Part shown: positions 8,785 through 15,708 of the stretch, in pieces | Numbering within the stretch: position 1 is the first letter of the stretch | Layout: every line of letters begins with the position of its first letter | Source of the DNA: CALBPI01 sp039033995 | Lineage (GTDB): Bacteria > Pseudomonadota > Gammaproteobacteria > Steroidobacterales > Woeseiaceae | Assembly (NCBI GenBank): GCA_039033995.1 | Contig: JBCCBP010000001.1 | Location: 1 to 64,000 of the forward strand | Length of the DNA: 64,000 bases | Reading direction: 5' to 3' | The notes under the pieces: model-generated | The model's input: the letters and a program-made list of their open reading frames with translations, nothing else | Told to the model about the DNA's origin: nothing | Databases searched by the model: none | Program-made: the position numbers and the translations under genes

Positions 8785-9180
8785 TCACTCTCGAACGAAC
8801 TGAACGCTCACGATCAGGCCGTCTTTGACTTCGTAGATAGAGACGTATTTCGTGTCCTTTCCAGCAAAGCTGACCGTCTCATGATTGATCACATAGTTGC
8901 CTTGTGTGATCTGCTGATGAATCTCTACGTTAACCTGCCCTTCATCAAACAGTGGCTCGAAGATGCCGCGCAAATGCGCCTTCCCTTTTGTTCCCAGAGC
9001 GATGTTGGGGTAGGTGTAGATTTGAATATCCTCTGAATACACAGCGAGAAACGCATCGATGTCATGGGCGTTGTAAGCCGCCATCCGAGCGTTCACGATC
9101 TGCAGCGGAGTCAGGTCGGAATCATCTGCCACCGCGTGGAGAGACAAGGCCGCCAGGATCAAAGCAAGGAGTGTTTTCAT
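8785..9180 (-). CDS. Exported SnoaL/DUF4440-like protein
   Basis: 131 residues. Signal peptide (LLALILAALSLHAVA, cleavage before DDS), then one NTF2-like domain: VNARMAAYNAHDIDAFLAVY is the characteristic first helix of SnoaL/DUF4440 proteins, followed by a curved beta sheet. Members range from isomerases to proteins with no known activity, so no reaction is proposed. Only 24 bases separate its start from the truncated attC at 9205-9231, so it may itself be an old cassette whose own attC has been lost. Confidence 0.6.
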   Translation of the reverse strand: MKTLLALILAALSLHAVADDSDLTPLQIVNARMAAYNAHDIDAFLAVYSEDIQIYTYPNIALGTKGKAHLRGIFEPLFDEGQVNVEIHQQITQGNYVINHETVSFAGKDTKYVSIYEVKDGLIVSVQFVRE

Positions 9181-9204
9181 CGGGCGTCTCTGTCTGAGTT
9201 AATA

Positions 9205-9231
9205 AGCGTCAGCTGCAGTGACTGGTTAAAC
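9205..9231 (-). repeat. Truncated attC (R''-L'' half only)
   Basis: The right-hand half of the common attC (AGCGTCAGCTGCAGTGACTG followed by the core GTTAAAC) is present, but the other half, with the TAACGCC end, is replaced by unrelated sequence. This is the left boundary of the recognisable array. The cassette gene ending at 9239 can probably no longer be excised from this side. Confidence 0.85.
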
Positions 9232-9238
9232 TGCACAT

Positions 9239-9808
9239 TCACTTTACGGCATGCTCCGTCTTGCACGTCTCGTAGACAGCTCGTGTCGATGAGAACTTAG
9301 CAACCCCGGACATTGGAAAATCGATGTAAAACACTTGATCGTCGAACAGCCTTATTGTCATCATCATTTCTTTCCTTTCCGAAAACGCCTGTAATAGAGA
9401 GTCTGTCGCGTCAAAGCTAGCGACGAAAACAAAGAAGCCCCTCTTGGACAACTCTGGATCGAAGATAAATTCAAACTCGTCTATCTTCAATTCTGTATCT
9501 ATCCAGGATTCCTCAGGTTGACGCGCTTTTACTAGTACGTAAGCGTTGTCTGAAAACTCGGCAAGAAGTCCCGAGCCAGATCCGATCGTGTATGCAAGAT
9601 ATGAAATTCGAACCTGGAGATCGTCGACAACACCTTGCTCAAAAATATCGTCTGCGGCTTCTACTTTAAGCTGCGCCCGGCTGTGATGCCGCGTTAGAGT
9701 GCAAGCCTTGAGGCCTAGATCTAAGGACCACTCACCCCAACCGTGCGCAATTGATGCAGCGGCGGCTCCCGAAACCAAAGCCAGTAAGATTGCCGAAATC
9801 GCCCGCAT
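9239..9808 (-). CDS. Cassette gene: exported protein of unknown function
   Basis: 189 residues. Signal peptide at the N-terminus (ISAILLALVSGAAAASIAHG). The mature part is rich in beta-strand patterns (LQVRISYLAYTIGSGSG, FIFDPELSKRGFFVFVASF) with cysteines near both ends that could be disulfide-bonded. No family recognised. It is the last (leftmost) cassette and its downstream attC is truncated; the start lies four bases from the attC at 9812. Confidence 0.55.
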   Translation of the reverse strand: MRAISAILLALVSGAAAASIAHGWGEWSLDLGLKACTLTRHHSRAQLKVEAADDIFEQGVVDDLQVRISYLAYTIGSGSGLLAEFSDNAYVLVKARQPEESWIDTELKIDEFEFIFDPELSKRGFFVFVASFDATDSLLQAFSERKEMMMTIRLFDDQVFYIDFPMSGVAKFSSTRAVYETCKTEHAVK

Positions 9809-9811
9809 GCA

Positions 9812-9913
9812 GTCTAACGCCTAAGCTCAGCTGCGCATTCGACGCACCGAGTGGGTTGCGACAGCAAGACACGAGATGAGTCCATCAGCGTCAGCTGCAG
9901 TGACTGGTTATGC
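9812..9913 (-). repeat. attC site, common type
   Basis: Core ends GTCTAAC and GTTATGC with the paired CAGCTG arms; differs from the consensus at a few internal positions. It belongs to the TonB-domain cassette gene read from the right. Confidence 0.92.
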
Positions 9914-9917
9914 ATAG

Positions 9918-10400
9918 CTATTCTTGCGCCTCAGGAGACTTGTACTCAAAGTCGAATGTGACGCTCTGTCTTCGGACAGTCTCGCTCGGTTCAAATTTCC
10001 ACTTACCTAGTGCTTCGATTGCAGCACTATCGAAAACTCCACTGGGGCTTGACTCCAAGACTTGAAACTCCGAAAGACTGCCGTCCAAACCTACAGTGAA
10101 CTCTACGACAACAAACCCTCTGCTATTCGCAACTTTCGAATCAGTATTGTCTTCAGAGGTTTCAGGGGCATCAACCGCTGGTTCTGAATTAGCGATTTCG
10201 TCGCTGTTGTCGTAGAGAGCGTCCTCTACCGCATTTTGGGCATTGGCCTGCACTGACGTGGCAAACAAAATTAGCAAAGCTATCAGTCTATGCCGCGAAG
10301 CATAACGCCTAAGCTCAGCTGCGCTTGAGGCTGGCGCTGCGAAGGCGACAGCCGTAGCTGCGGCAGGGTCAAGTGTCAGCTGCAACGTCTTGTTATGCAT
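9918..10400 (-). CDS. Cassette gene: TonB C-terminal-domain protein
   Basis: The C-terminal 70 residues form a TonB C-terminal domain (VVVEFTVGLDGSLSEFQVLE, then AIEALGKWKFEP). A signal-like hydrophobic stretch (LIALLILFATSVQANAQ) and an acidic linker precede it. The frame is open through the upstream attC up to ATG 10400, so the first 32 or so residues (LQLTLDPAAATAVA) would be attC-encoded. A natural start just after the attC is more likely, but only CTG 10286 or TTG 10277 fit. It lacks the proline-rich spacer of true TonB, so it may be a partner-binding or energy-coupling fragment. Another TonB-domain cassette is at 15265-15600. Confidence 0.65.
   Translation of the reverse strand: MHNKTLQLTLDPAAATAVAFAAPASSAAELRRYASRHRLIALLILFATSVQANAQNAVEDALYDNSDEIANSEPAVDAPETSEDNTDSKVANSRGFVVVEFTVGLDGSLSEFQVLESSPSGVFDSAAIEALGKWKFEPSETVRRQSVTFDFEYKSPEAQE
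10300..10398 (-). repeat. attC site, divergent type
   Basis: Ends match the array (TAACGCCTAAGCTCAGCTGC and GTTATGC) but the centre (GGCTGGCGCTGCGAAGGCGA) is unlike the common type, suggesting that the nuclease cassette came from another array. Confidence 0.9.
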
Positions 10401-10401
10401 C

Positions 10402-11316
10402 CTAGTCGCTTAGATTGGCTGCAGGAAGATAGGCCTCGCCGGTTTGAGACGCATGGCGACGGACTCGCGACAACACGTCACCAAACTGTAGGACCCCAGA
10501 TAGACACATGTAGATGTGTTGGGCATCGAACAACAAAAGCAGGGCTCTCGGACCTGACGCCTCTTCAATTGCTACCGATGAATAGCCAGAGATCGAAACA
10601 AACGCGCCCATCGTATTGTCTGCCTTCGAAGCGACTTTTGCCTTTAGTGAATCAATGTCTGTTGCGTCCGACTGCGAAGCGGTGAACTTTAGCTCAACCA
10701 AATAAGTTGTCCCGTCATATGTCAGGGAACCATCAATCTGGCGACCGTTGATCGTGTATGGACGCCGGTTGTCAATTTCAAAGTAATCCAAGAAGTCGTA
10801 AAACCAGTCTTGGAACTCGTATCCCCCTTCCTGCGTACCGACTTTGGAATGCAGCGAATCCAAGCGTGACTGAAGAGTTGCCTTGTCAGACAGAGAGCGA
10901 CGAAGTCTCGCGCGCTCCTCATGCGCGCGATTCTTGGCTTCTTCTCGGTCTCGTTCGCTTCGGATCTCTTCGTCTTGGGTCTTGAGATACGCTTGCAACT
11001 CCGCAACAGCCTTCTTTGCACCGGCAATTTTTTCATCTGAGTCTTCCCAGCTTCTTAGATCTGGGAACGTTTTCTGCTCAGAAAGATTTCTGGCCATCTG
11101 AAAGATCACTGCTTTCCCTTTGTCTGTACTCTGGAGCTTATCGAACGCTCGATCGAGAAAATCGCGTTTCGTTTCGTCCTCCGCCCAGGAACCAATATAG
11201 GTGCTACTAACGTGGGAGGCTCGTAAAAACTTCTTTAGAGCATTCTTTCTCCAAAACGACTTCAGAGCAGCCTCATAAGTCAATTCGATCAGTCTTGGGG
11301 TTATTCTCGCGGCCAT
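10402..11316 (-). CDS. Cassette gene: coiled-coil PD-(D/E)XK nuclease
   Basis: 304 residues. The N-terminal 110 residues are helical and basic (KNALKKFLRAS, ETKRDFLDRAFDKLQ). A charged coiled coil follows at about 95-160, then a restriction-endonuclease-like domain at about 163-290. The catalytic pattern D195-x12-E208-x-K210 (IDGSL ... YLVELKF) is a clear PD-(D/E)XK core, and the later GAFVSISGYS strand is typical of Mrr-like and other REase-fold proteins. No methyltransferase or helicase partner is present, so it is probably a solitary nuclease acting on DNA, perhaps against phage or foreign DNA (inference). It is the largest cassette in the array and has a divergent attC. Confidence 0.75.
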   Translation of the reverse strand: MAARITPRLIELTYEAALKSFWRKNALKKFLRASHVSSTYIGSWAEDETKRDFLDRAFDKLQSTDKGKAVIFQMARNLSEQKTFPDLRSWEDSDEKIAGAKKAVAELQAYLKTQDEEIRSERDREEAKNRAHEERARLRRSLSDKATLQSRLDSLHSKVGTQEGGYEFQDWFYDFLDYFEIDNRRPYTINGRQIDGSLTYDGTTYLVELKFTASQSDATDIDSLKAKVASKADNTMGAFVSISGYSSVAIEEASGPRALLLLFDAQHIYMCLSGVLQFGDVLSRVRRHASQTGEAYLPAANLSD

Positions 11317-11345
11317 CTAAGGAACTCGAAGAACTCTAAAGGGAG

Positions 11346-11447
11346 GCATAACGCCAATGTTCAGCTGCACGAACGTGACTGGCGCGAGTCTTGCGCAAGC
11401 AAGAGTCGTGACAGGCATTTCGTGTCAGCTGCAATGTTTTGTTAGAT
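11346..11447 (-). repeat. attC site, divergent type
   Basis: Core ends GCATAAC and GTTAGAT; the centre (CGTGACTGGCGCGAGTCTTG) differs from both other types in the array. It belongs to the lipoprotein cassette. Confidence 0.9.
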
Positions 11448-11448
11448 T

Positions 11449-11859
11449 TCATTTCCGTTCAATACCTCGGTGGTAATCTGCAGCGATGTATTTGATCCCG
11501 GTTGCTGCTTGAAGCCCCGGGGTTGTTTCTTTGGCTTGAAAGGCCCAAACCTCCCGATTCTCGGCCGACAGATTCAGACCGTGACTTGGCACTAGAAATT
11601 GACTACGAAGAGACAATCTAACTCCGTTCGCTGCCCAGATATCAGTAAGCTGGACCCTGTATATTTCACCTCCGATCTGCGCGCAATCCAACGCCTCGAT
11701 TCTTATTGGAGTTGCGCCGTTGCAGTGATCTAGGATCCAACCCGTGAACTCGGAACTCTTCGGAATGGCGGTGAACTCCGAAGGCAACTCACCGTCAAAT
11801 TTCGGCGTGCTGCAGCCTAGCAATAGTGCTCCGGTAGCTATAGTTACTGTCAGTCGCAT
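11449..11859 (-). CDS. Cassette gene: lipoprotein
   Basis: 136 residues. Signal peptide with lipobox LLLGC at about residues 12-16. The mature protein has two further cysteines (about 46 and 59) and mixed polar/beta segments (GEIYRVQLTDIWAANGVRL). No known family. Presumably anchored to the outer membrane because residue +2 is serine. Confidence 0.55.
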   Translation of the reverse strand: MRLTVTIATGALLLGCSTPKFDGELPSEFTAIPKSSEFTGWILDHCNGATPIRIEALDCAQIGGEIYRVQLTDIWAANGVRLSLRSQFLVPSHGLNLSAENREVWAFQAKETTPGLQAATGIKYIAADYHRGIERK

Positions 11860-11865
11860 ATTGAT

Positions 11866-11967
11866 ATCTAACGCCTAAGCTCAGCTGCGCATTTGACGCA
11901 GCGAGTGAATTGCGACAGCAAGACGCGAGCTGAGTCCATCAGCTTCAGCTGCAGTGACTGGTTATAT
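11866..11967 (-). repeat. attC site, common type
   Basis: Near-consensus common-type attC with core ends ATCTAAC-like and GTTATAT; small changes (GCTTCAGCTGC instead of GCGTCAGCTGC). Belongs to the 78-residue membrane protein cassette. Confidence 0.92.
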
Positions 11968-11979
11968 CGTCGCAACATT

Positions 11980-12216
11980 TCAGTCACTGATCCCGGTCCC
12001 ATTGACTGCCACGATTAGTGACGTCACAGCGACCGCAAAAGAAAGTACTGCGATAGTGATCGCCAACCAACTTCGGAAGGCTTCTGGCTTTGCCGCTCTG
12101 CGTTCTAGTTCCATTGTTCCCGCGATGTGCTTCTCAGTGTTTGGTTTCCACCCAGATATCCAGGATCGCAATTCCTCGTCGGTTTTGCTGCGTAAATTGT
12201 GTGGATCATCTGGCAA
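11980..12216 (-). CDS. Cassette gene: small single-TM protein
   Basis: 78 residues. A helical cytosolic part (TDEELRSWISGWKPNTEKHI, then ELERR) is followed by one membrane helix (LAITIAVLSFAVAVTSLIVAV) close to the C-terminus. The pattern EELRSWI...G...HI.G..ELERR recurs in small integron- and phage-associated membrane proteins in my recollection; function unknown. Confidence 0.55.
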   Translation of the reverse strand: MPDDPHNLRSKTDEELRSWISGWKPNTEKHIAGTMELERRAAKPEAFRSWLAITIAVLSFAVAVTSLIVAVNGTGISD

Positions 12217-12236
12217 GCCGCGTCCTCGCTACGGCG

Positions 12237-12338
12237 ATATAACGCCTAAGCTCAGCTGCGCTTTTGACGCAGCGAGTGAGTTGCGACAGCAAAACACGAG
12301 CTGGGTCCATCAGCGTCAGCTGCAGTGACTGGTTAGAT
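12237..12338 (-). repeat. attC site, common type
   Basis: Common-type attC with CGCTTTTGACGCAGCGAG centre and GTTAGAT core. The TAA in its R'' end is the stop codon of the cassette gene at 12333-12716. Confidence 0.92.
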
Positions 12339-12716
12339 CTCATCAACCCTAACCTTGACGCACTCCCCATCAATTTCTATCGCATTGACGAGGCTTGTAA
12401 AAGAACTAGCAGGCGCCTCATTGCTCGCAGATATCACCAACTCACAACGACCGAGCGCTTTAGAACACTGACTCCCCAGCCGAGCTTGGACGGCCGGCAA
12501 CGTCAACTCGTATCCATCCATCAAGTAGGAACCGGCACGCGAGATTTGAATAAAGTACTTATCTATGCCGCACTGATCCATGTCCGACGGAGGTATCGAG
12601 TCCCCACCATAAACCGCACCCGCAAATGAGGGATTTCGTTCTAAAAAAGCAACAGCGCCCAAAAGCATGGCAACAACCAACACTAGCAAAGTCATAGCGA
12701 TCTTGGTGACAGTCAT
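12333..12716 (-). CDS. Cassette gene: membrane-anchored hypothetical protein
   Basis: 127 residues. N-terminal signal anchor (IAMTLLVLVVAMLLGAVAFL) and an extracytoplasmic domain with four cysteines (DQCGID, GSQCSKALGRCEL, DGECVKV), which suggests two disulfides. No family recognised. The TAA stop is supplied by the attC core. Confidence 0.5.
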   Translation of the reverse strand: MTVTKIAMTLLVLVVAMLLGAVAFLERNPSFAGAVYGGDSIPPSDMDQCGIDKYFIQISRAGSYLMDGYELTLPAVQARLGSQCSKALGRCELVISASNEAPASSFTSLVNAIEIDGECVKVRVDEI

Positions 12717-12719
12717 GAG

Positions 12720-12821
12720 ATATAACGCCTAAGCTCAGCTGCGCTTTTGACGCAGCGAGTGGATTGCGACAGCGAGACACGAGCTGAGTCCATCAGCGTC
12801 AGCTGCAGTGACTGGTTAGAT
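12720..12821 (-). repeat. attC site, common type
   Basis: Common-type attC; core ends near ATATAAC and GTTAGAT. It follows the four-TM cassette gene, whose stop TAA lies in the core. Confidence 0.92.
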
Positions 12822-13256
12822 GCCATTCCCAACTTGCCTAGGATAAATTCTCCCTGCCAACCATATGGTAAGTAGCAGCGACGAAAAGAGCATCCAAAAG
12901 TCAAACGACGTGAGTACGCCGACCAATAAATCGACAGGATCAAGAAGTCGCAAAGGAAAACGTGCTACAGCGAATCCTGCCGCAAAGACTGCCATCCCAA
13001 TCCATAATTCTGGCCTCCGGAGCCGAAACAAAAGCAGTGCAAACGGATAGGCCAACAAGAAGTTAATCGCCAAATCCATCGACAACATTAGTACTTTGGA
13101 CAGGCCGGGTCTAACTGGCGCAAGGTCTGCTACAAGCCAGTACGAAACTGGGTTGTACACCGCAATGTAGCCCCAAATAAATTTCACAACCGTGTAGTAG
13201 CCCAAGCAAAGAGCAAGTGTCGTTGCGACTACAGGAATGTTGGTTCTGTTGCTCAT
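12816..13256 (-). CDS. Cassette gene: four-TM membrane protein
   Basis: 146 residues with four hydrophobic segments (about 7-30, 55-78, 84-103, 110-135) and few charges. A small inner-membrane protein of unknown function; the layout resembles small integral proteins without catalytic motifs. Stop is in the attC core. Confidence 0.5.
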   Translation of the reverse strand: MSNRTNIPVVATTLALCLGYYTVVKFIWGYIAVYNPVSYWLVADLAPVRPGLSKVLMLSMDLAINFLLAYPFALLLFRLRRPELWIGMAVFAAGFAVARFPLRLLDPVDLLVGVLTSFDFWMLFSSLLLTIWLAGRIYPRQVGNGI

Positions 13257-13259
13257 GGC

Positions 13260-13361
13260 ATCTAACGCCTAAGCTCAGCTGCGCATTCGACGCAGCGAGT
13301 GGATTGCGGCAGCAAAACACGAGCTGAGTCCATCAGCGTCAGCTGCAGTGACTGGTTATGT
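13260..13361 (-). repeat. attC site, common type
   Basis: Common-type attC with core ends ATCTAAC and GTTATGT. It is the attC of the cassette carrying the 91-residue gene. Confidence 0.92.
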
Positions 13362-13393
13362 GGCGGGGACGTGACGATCATGGCTTTCATACT

Positions 13394-13669
13394 CTACTTG
13401 TACTCGGACGCGGAGACCTGCTCCTGACCGAAATGCTCGCGAAACCTGTTCGTTATTTTTCTCATCCATTGAGTCTCATAGTCGGGCTGGAAGCCTTCGG
13501 CCTCAAGGACAGCTCGAGCGAATGATTTCGCGTCAAGATACTCTTGACGAGCGATTTCGTCCCAAAGGTCCGGCGGTAAACAGAATCCCCATTTCACGCA
13601 GAGCCATCCGATCAGATCGTGAATCTCATCGTTGAGAGTCTTTGGTTTTTTCTCGTCCGAATCAGTCAC
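13394..13669 (-). CDS. Cassette gene: small hypothetical protein
   Basis: 91 residues, soluble and mostly helical (NDEIHDLIGWLCVKWGFCLP, SFARAVLEAEGF, MRKITNRFREHFG). No signal peptide, no known motif. Size and composition would fit a DNA- or protein-binding antitoxin-like protein, but nothing in the sequence shows that. Confidence 0.45.
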   Translation of the reverse strand: MTDSDEKKPKTLNDEIHDLIGWLCVKWGFCLPPDLWDEIARQEYLDAKSFARAVLEAEGFQPDYETQWMRKITNRFREHFGQEQVSASEYK

Positions 13670-13699
13670 ACCGATCCTGGTGCAGGTGGTGGGGAAGCC

Positions 13700-13801
13700 A
13701 CATAACGCCTAAGCTCAGCTGCGCATTTGACGCAGCGAGTGGATTGCGACAGCAAAACACGAGCTGAGTCTATCAGCGTCAGCTGCAGTGACTTGTTAGA
13801 C
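13700..13801 (-). repeat. attC site, common type
   Basis: Common-type attC; ends ACATAAC and GTTAGAC, with ACTTG instead of ACTGG before the right core. Confidence 0.92.
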
Positions 13802-13802
13802 G

Positions 13803-14138
13803 TCATGTTTCGACGCTCCGCTTAGCGGTAGTGAGGTAGTAGCTACTTAGTAAGTCCAGTATGAGCTGAACACGATCAATCAGGGCGCTGGGGACGCTCA
13901 GCTCGACCATCACGATACTCGTGCCACCCTCTCGAGCAATACGAAAGTCGATAGCCTCTGATCCAGCAAGTCTCAGTCTCATCCAAGCAGGCGGCTCCGC
14001 ATCGCTATCCGTATCGTCCAAACCATACCGGATGTAATCCCATTCACCCTCGTCAAGATCATAGTTCACTAAACTCGCCAGAATGTCGATAAACGGCCTA
14101 ACATTGCCCTCCAGAACCCAGCCGCCAACCTTACTCAT
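13803..14138 (-). CDS. Cassette gene: hypothetical protein
   Basis: 111 residues, soluble, acidic in the middle (GLDDTDSDAEPP), with alternating strands and helices (AIDFRIAREGGTSIVMVELS; RVQLILDLLSSYYL). It resembles small immunity-like or contact-inhibition-type proteins only in size and acidity. No family recognised. Confidence 0.45.
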   Translation of the reverse strand: MSKVGGWVLEGNVRPFIDILASLVNYDLDEGEWDYIRYGLDDTDSDAEPPAWMRLRLAGSEAIDFRIAREGGTSIVMVELSVPSALIDRVQLILDLLSSYYLTTAKRSVET

Positions 14139-14141
14139 GCC

Positions 14142-14243
14142 GTCTAACGCCTAAGCTCAGCTGCGCATTTGACGCAGCGAGTGACTTGCGACAGCAAGAC
14201 ACGAGCTGAGTCCATCAGTGTCAGCTGCAGTGACTGGTTATGC
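14142..14243 (-). repeat. attC site, common type
   Basis: Common-type attC; GTCTAAC and GTTATGC core ends. About 110 bases without a gene follow on the right before the next cassette gene ends. Confidence 0.92.
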
Positions 14244-14351
14244 CGCGAGAAGCTCGGGCCGAAAAAGTGCATTCTAAGTAATGGCCTAGTCTTCATGATG
14301 TACGCAGAGGGATAGAGATGTTCAAACTCTTGCTACTCAACTAACTGCGAT

Positions 14352-14570
14352 CTAATGATAGTAATTGCACTTGTCCACACGAGCACAGTACTCCACTGGT
14401 ACTGTCCTACACAAAGGGCAAACTTCGGTGGTCGAAGACTCACCGTACCAAACGGCGTAATGCTGTTCGGGCACATCAGGTGACCCGGGCAACCCGACTA
14501 TGATACCCAGAGAGTCTCCGACGGATACGAAAGTACCTATTGGTAACAACACCTCGCTAGTAGTTTGCAT
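14352..14570 (-). CDS. Cassette gene: small Cys-rich protein
   Basis: 72 residues. The first half forms a small beta barrel-like pattern (IGTFVSVGDSLGIIVGLPG); the C-terminal part has CPLC, then a single C and a final C before NYYH, so a zinc site is possible. No known family. It occupies the middle of a roughly 370-base cassette. Confidence 0.45.
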   Translation of the reverse strand: MQTTSEVLLPIGTFVSVGDSLGIIVGLPGSPDVPEQHYAVWYGESSTTEVCPLCRTVPVEYCARVDKCNYYH

Positions 14571-14612
14571 TAGTCCACTCCAACTACGAATGACAGCTGC
14601 TTTCCTCGAGCG

Positions 14613-14714
14613 GTATAACGCCTAAGCTCAGCTGCGCTTTTGACGCAGCGAGGGGATTGCGACAGCAAGACACGAGCTGAGTCCATCAGCGTCAGCTGCA
14701 GTGACTGGTTATGT
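14613..14714 (-). repeat. attC site, common type
   Basis: Common-type attC; the centre has GAGGGGATTGCGACAG where others have GAGTGGATTGCGACAG. Core ends GTATAAC and GTTATGT. Confidence 0.92.
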
Positions 14715-15134
14715 TTTCGTTGCATTGACTAACTCGTTGTTGAACCGATCTAACTCGGCTAGAAACTCTAACAGCTCGCCATCACATTGTGACTTAAGCC
14801 GATTTAGAAACTTCTCGCAATCTGTACCGTCATAAGCACCCTGGCCGAAACGAAGATAGCCTGATACGGATGCGCTTATCAACGGAAGGAAGTGGTTCAA
14901 TTCATCAACAATGCGTCTATGCGATTTTATTTTCGGGACACCCTCCAGAACGAAAGCATTCCATCTCTGGAAGTACCCGTATAAGCCACGCGCTTTTACC
15001 GACGCCAACTCAACTGGTCGCAACCCGCCGTTCTCACGCTTGAAACAGGGCATACAAAGACCACTACAGTTTTCGAACGTACTCGTCAGAATCGACGCGT
15101 TGCAATTCCGGCAATTCAGTTTGGGATCGGACAT
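14709..15134 (-). CDS. Cassette gene: zinc-ribbon-like protein
   Basis: 141 residues. The N-terminus has CRNC at about 8-11 and CSGLCMPC at about 23-30, a cysteine cluster that could bind zinc. The rest is helical (ASVKARGLYGYFQRWNAFV, LLEFLAELDRFNNEL). The stop TAA lies in the attC core. Function unknown; a nucleic-acid-binding role is only a guess from the cysteines. Confidence 0.5.
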   Translation of the reverse strand: MSDPKLNCRNCNASILTSTFENCSGLCMPCFKRENGGLRPVELASVKARGLYGYFQRWNAFVLEGVPKIKSHRRIVDELNHFLPLISASVSGYLRFGQGAYDGTDCEKFLNRLKSQCDGELLEFLAELDRFNNELVNATKT

Positions 15135-15152
15135 GGGACTAGCTAAGGGAAA

Positions 15153-15251
15153 ACATAACGCCGACGTTCAGCTGCAATTGAGGCTGACGACAGCTCGGCG
15201 ATAGCCGAGATGACGGCAGGGTCAATTGTCTGCTGCAATGACTGGTTAGGT
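15153..15251 (-). repeat. attC site, divergent type
   Basis: Ends ACATAAC and GTTAGGT; the centre (GGCTGACGACAGCTCGGCGA) matches neither the common type nor the other two variants, although it shares GAGGCTG with the site at 10300. Confidence 0.9.
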
Positions 15252-15264
15252 TTCGCGTCCGCGC

Positions 15265-15600
15265 TCATGCCTCCACCTCAAAAGTAAGTGTCATACGGTG
15301 GCGGCAACTCTTGCTTCGTGCCGAATAGCGCCACTTCTCGATTGCATTGAGTGAAACTTTCTCAAAATGCTTCGAGCTGGATTCGATAATCTGCGGGCGC
15401 GAGACGGTTCCGTCTGTGCCAACTTCGAACTCAAGTTTGACCCACCCCTCGAGAGTCCTCGCCTGGGGGCTTGTCGGGTACGCCGGCGCCACGGTATGGA
15501 CCGGCCTTAGCTCTTCTGGGCATTCCCGCGTCCGATCAGCGATAGTAGAGCCCGCAAAGGTATCTGACAGGGCGAAAGCAAGGACGAGGCTGCTTAGCAT
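15265..15600 (-). CDS. Cassette gene: exported TonB C-terminal-domain protein
   Basis: 111 residues. Short signal peptide (SLVLAFALSDTFAGS), then a TonB C-terminal domain beginning at the YP motif (VAPAYPTSPQARTLEGWV, VGTDGTVSRPQIIE, AIEKWRYS). There is no N-terminal anchor or proline-rich spacer, so it is probably a free periplasmic protein rather than an energy transducer. It is related in domain, but not closely, to the cassette gene at 9918-10400. Two extra cysteines (about 27 and 99) may pair. Confidence 0.65.
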   Translation of the reverse strand: MLSSLVLAFALSDTFAGSTIADRTRECPEELRPVHTVAPAYPTSPQARTLEGWVKLEFEVGTDGTVSRPQIIESSSKHFEKVSLNAIEKWRYSARSKSCRHRMTLTFEVEA

Positions 15601-15606
15601 CGCGAA

Positions 15607-15708
15607 ACTTAACGCCTAAGCTCAGCTGCGCATTTGACGCAGCGAGTGACTTGCGAAAGCAAGACACGAGCTGAGTCCATCGGCGTCAGCTGCAGTGATT
15701 TGTTAGGC
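15607..15708 (-). repeat. attC site, common type
   Basis: Common-type attC; carries GCGAAAGC and ATCGGCGTC changes. GTTAGGC core. The stop of the gene at 15703 is in this core. Confidence 0.92.

Noticed and set aside
8573..8803. Plus-strand 76-codon frame after the hydrolase
   Set aside because: It lacks family features and a ribosome binding site; likely chance.
12713..12943. Minus-strand frame of 76 codons across an attC
   Set aside because: Much of it is attC sequence (LQLTLMDSARVSL) and it crosses the start of a better gene; it is not a real protein.
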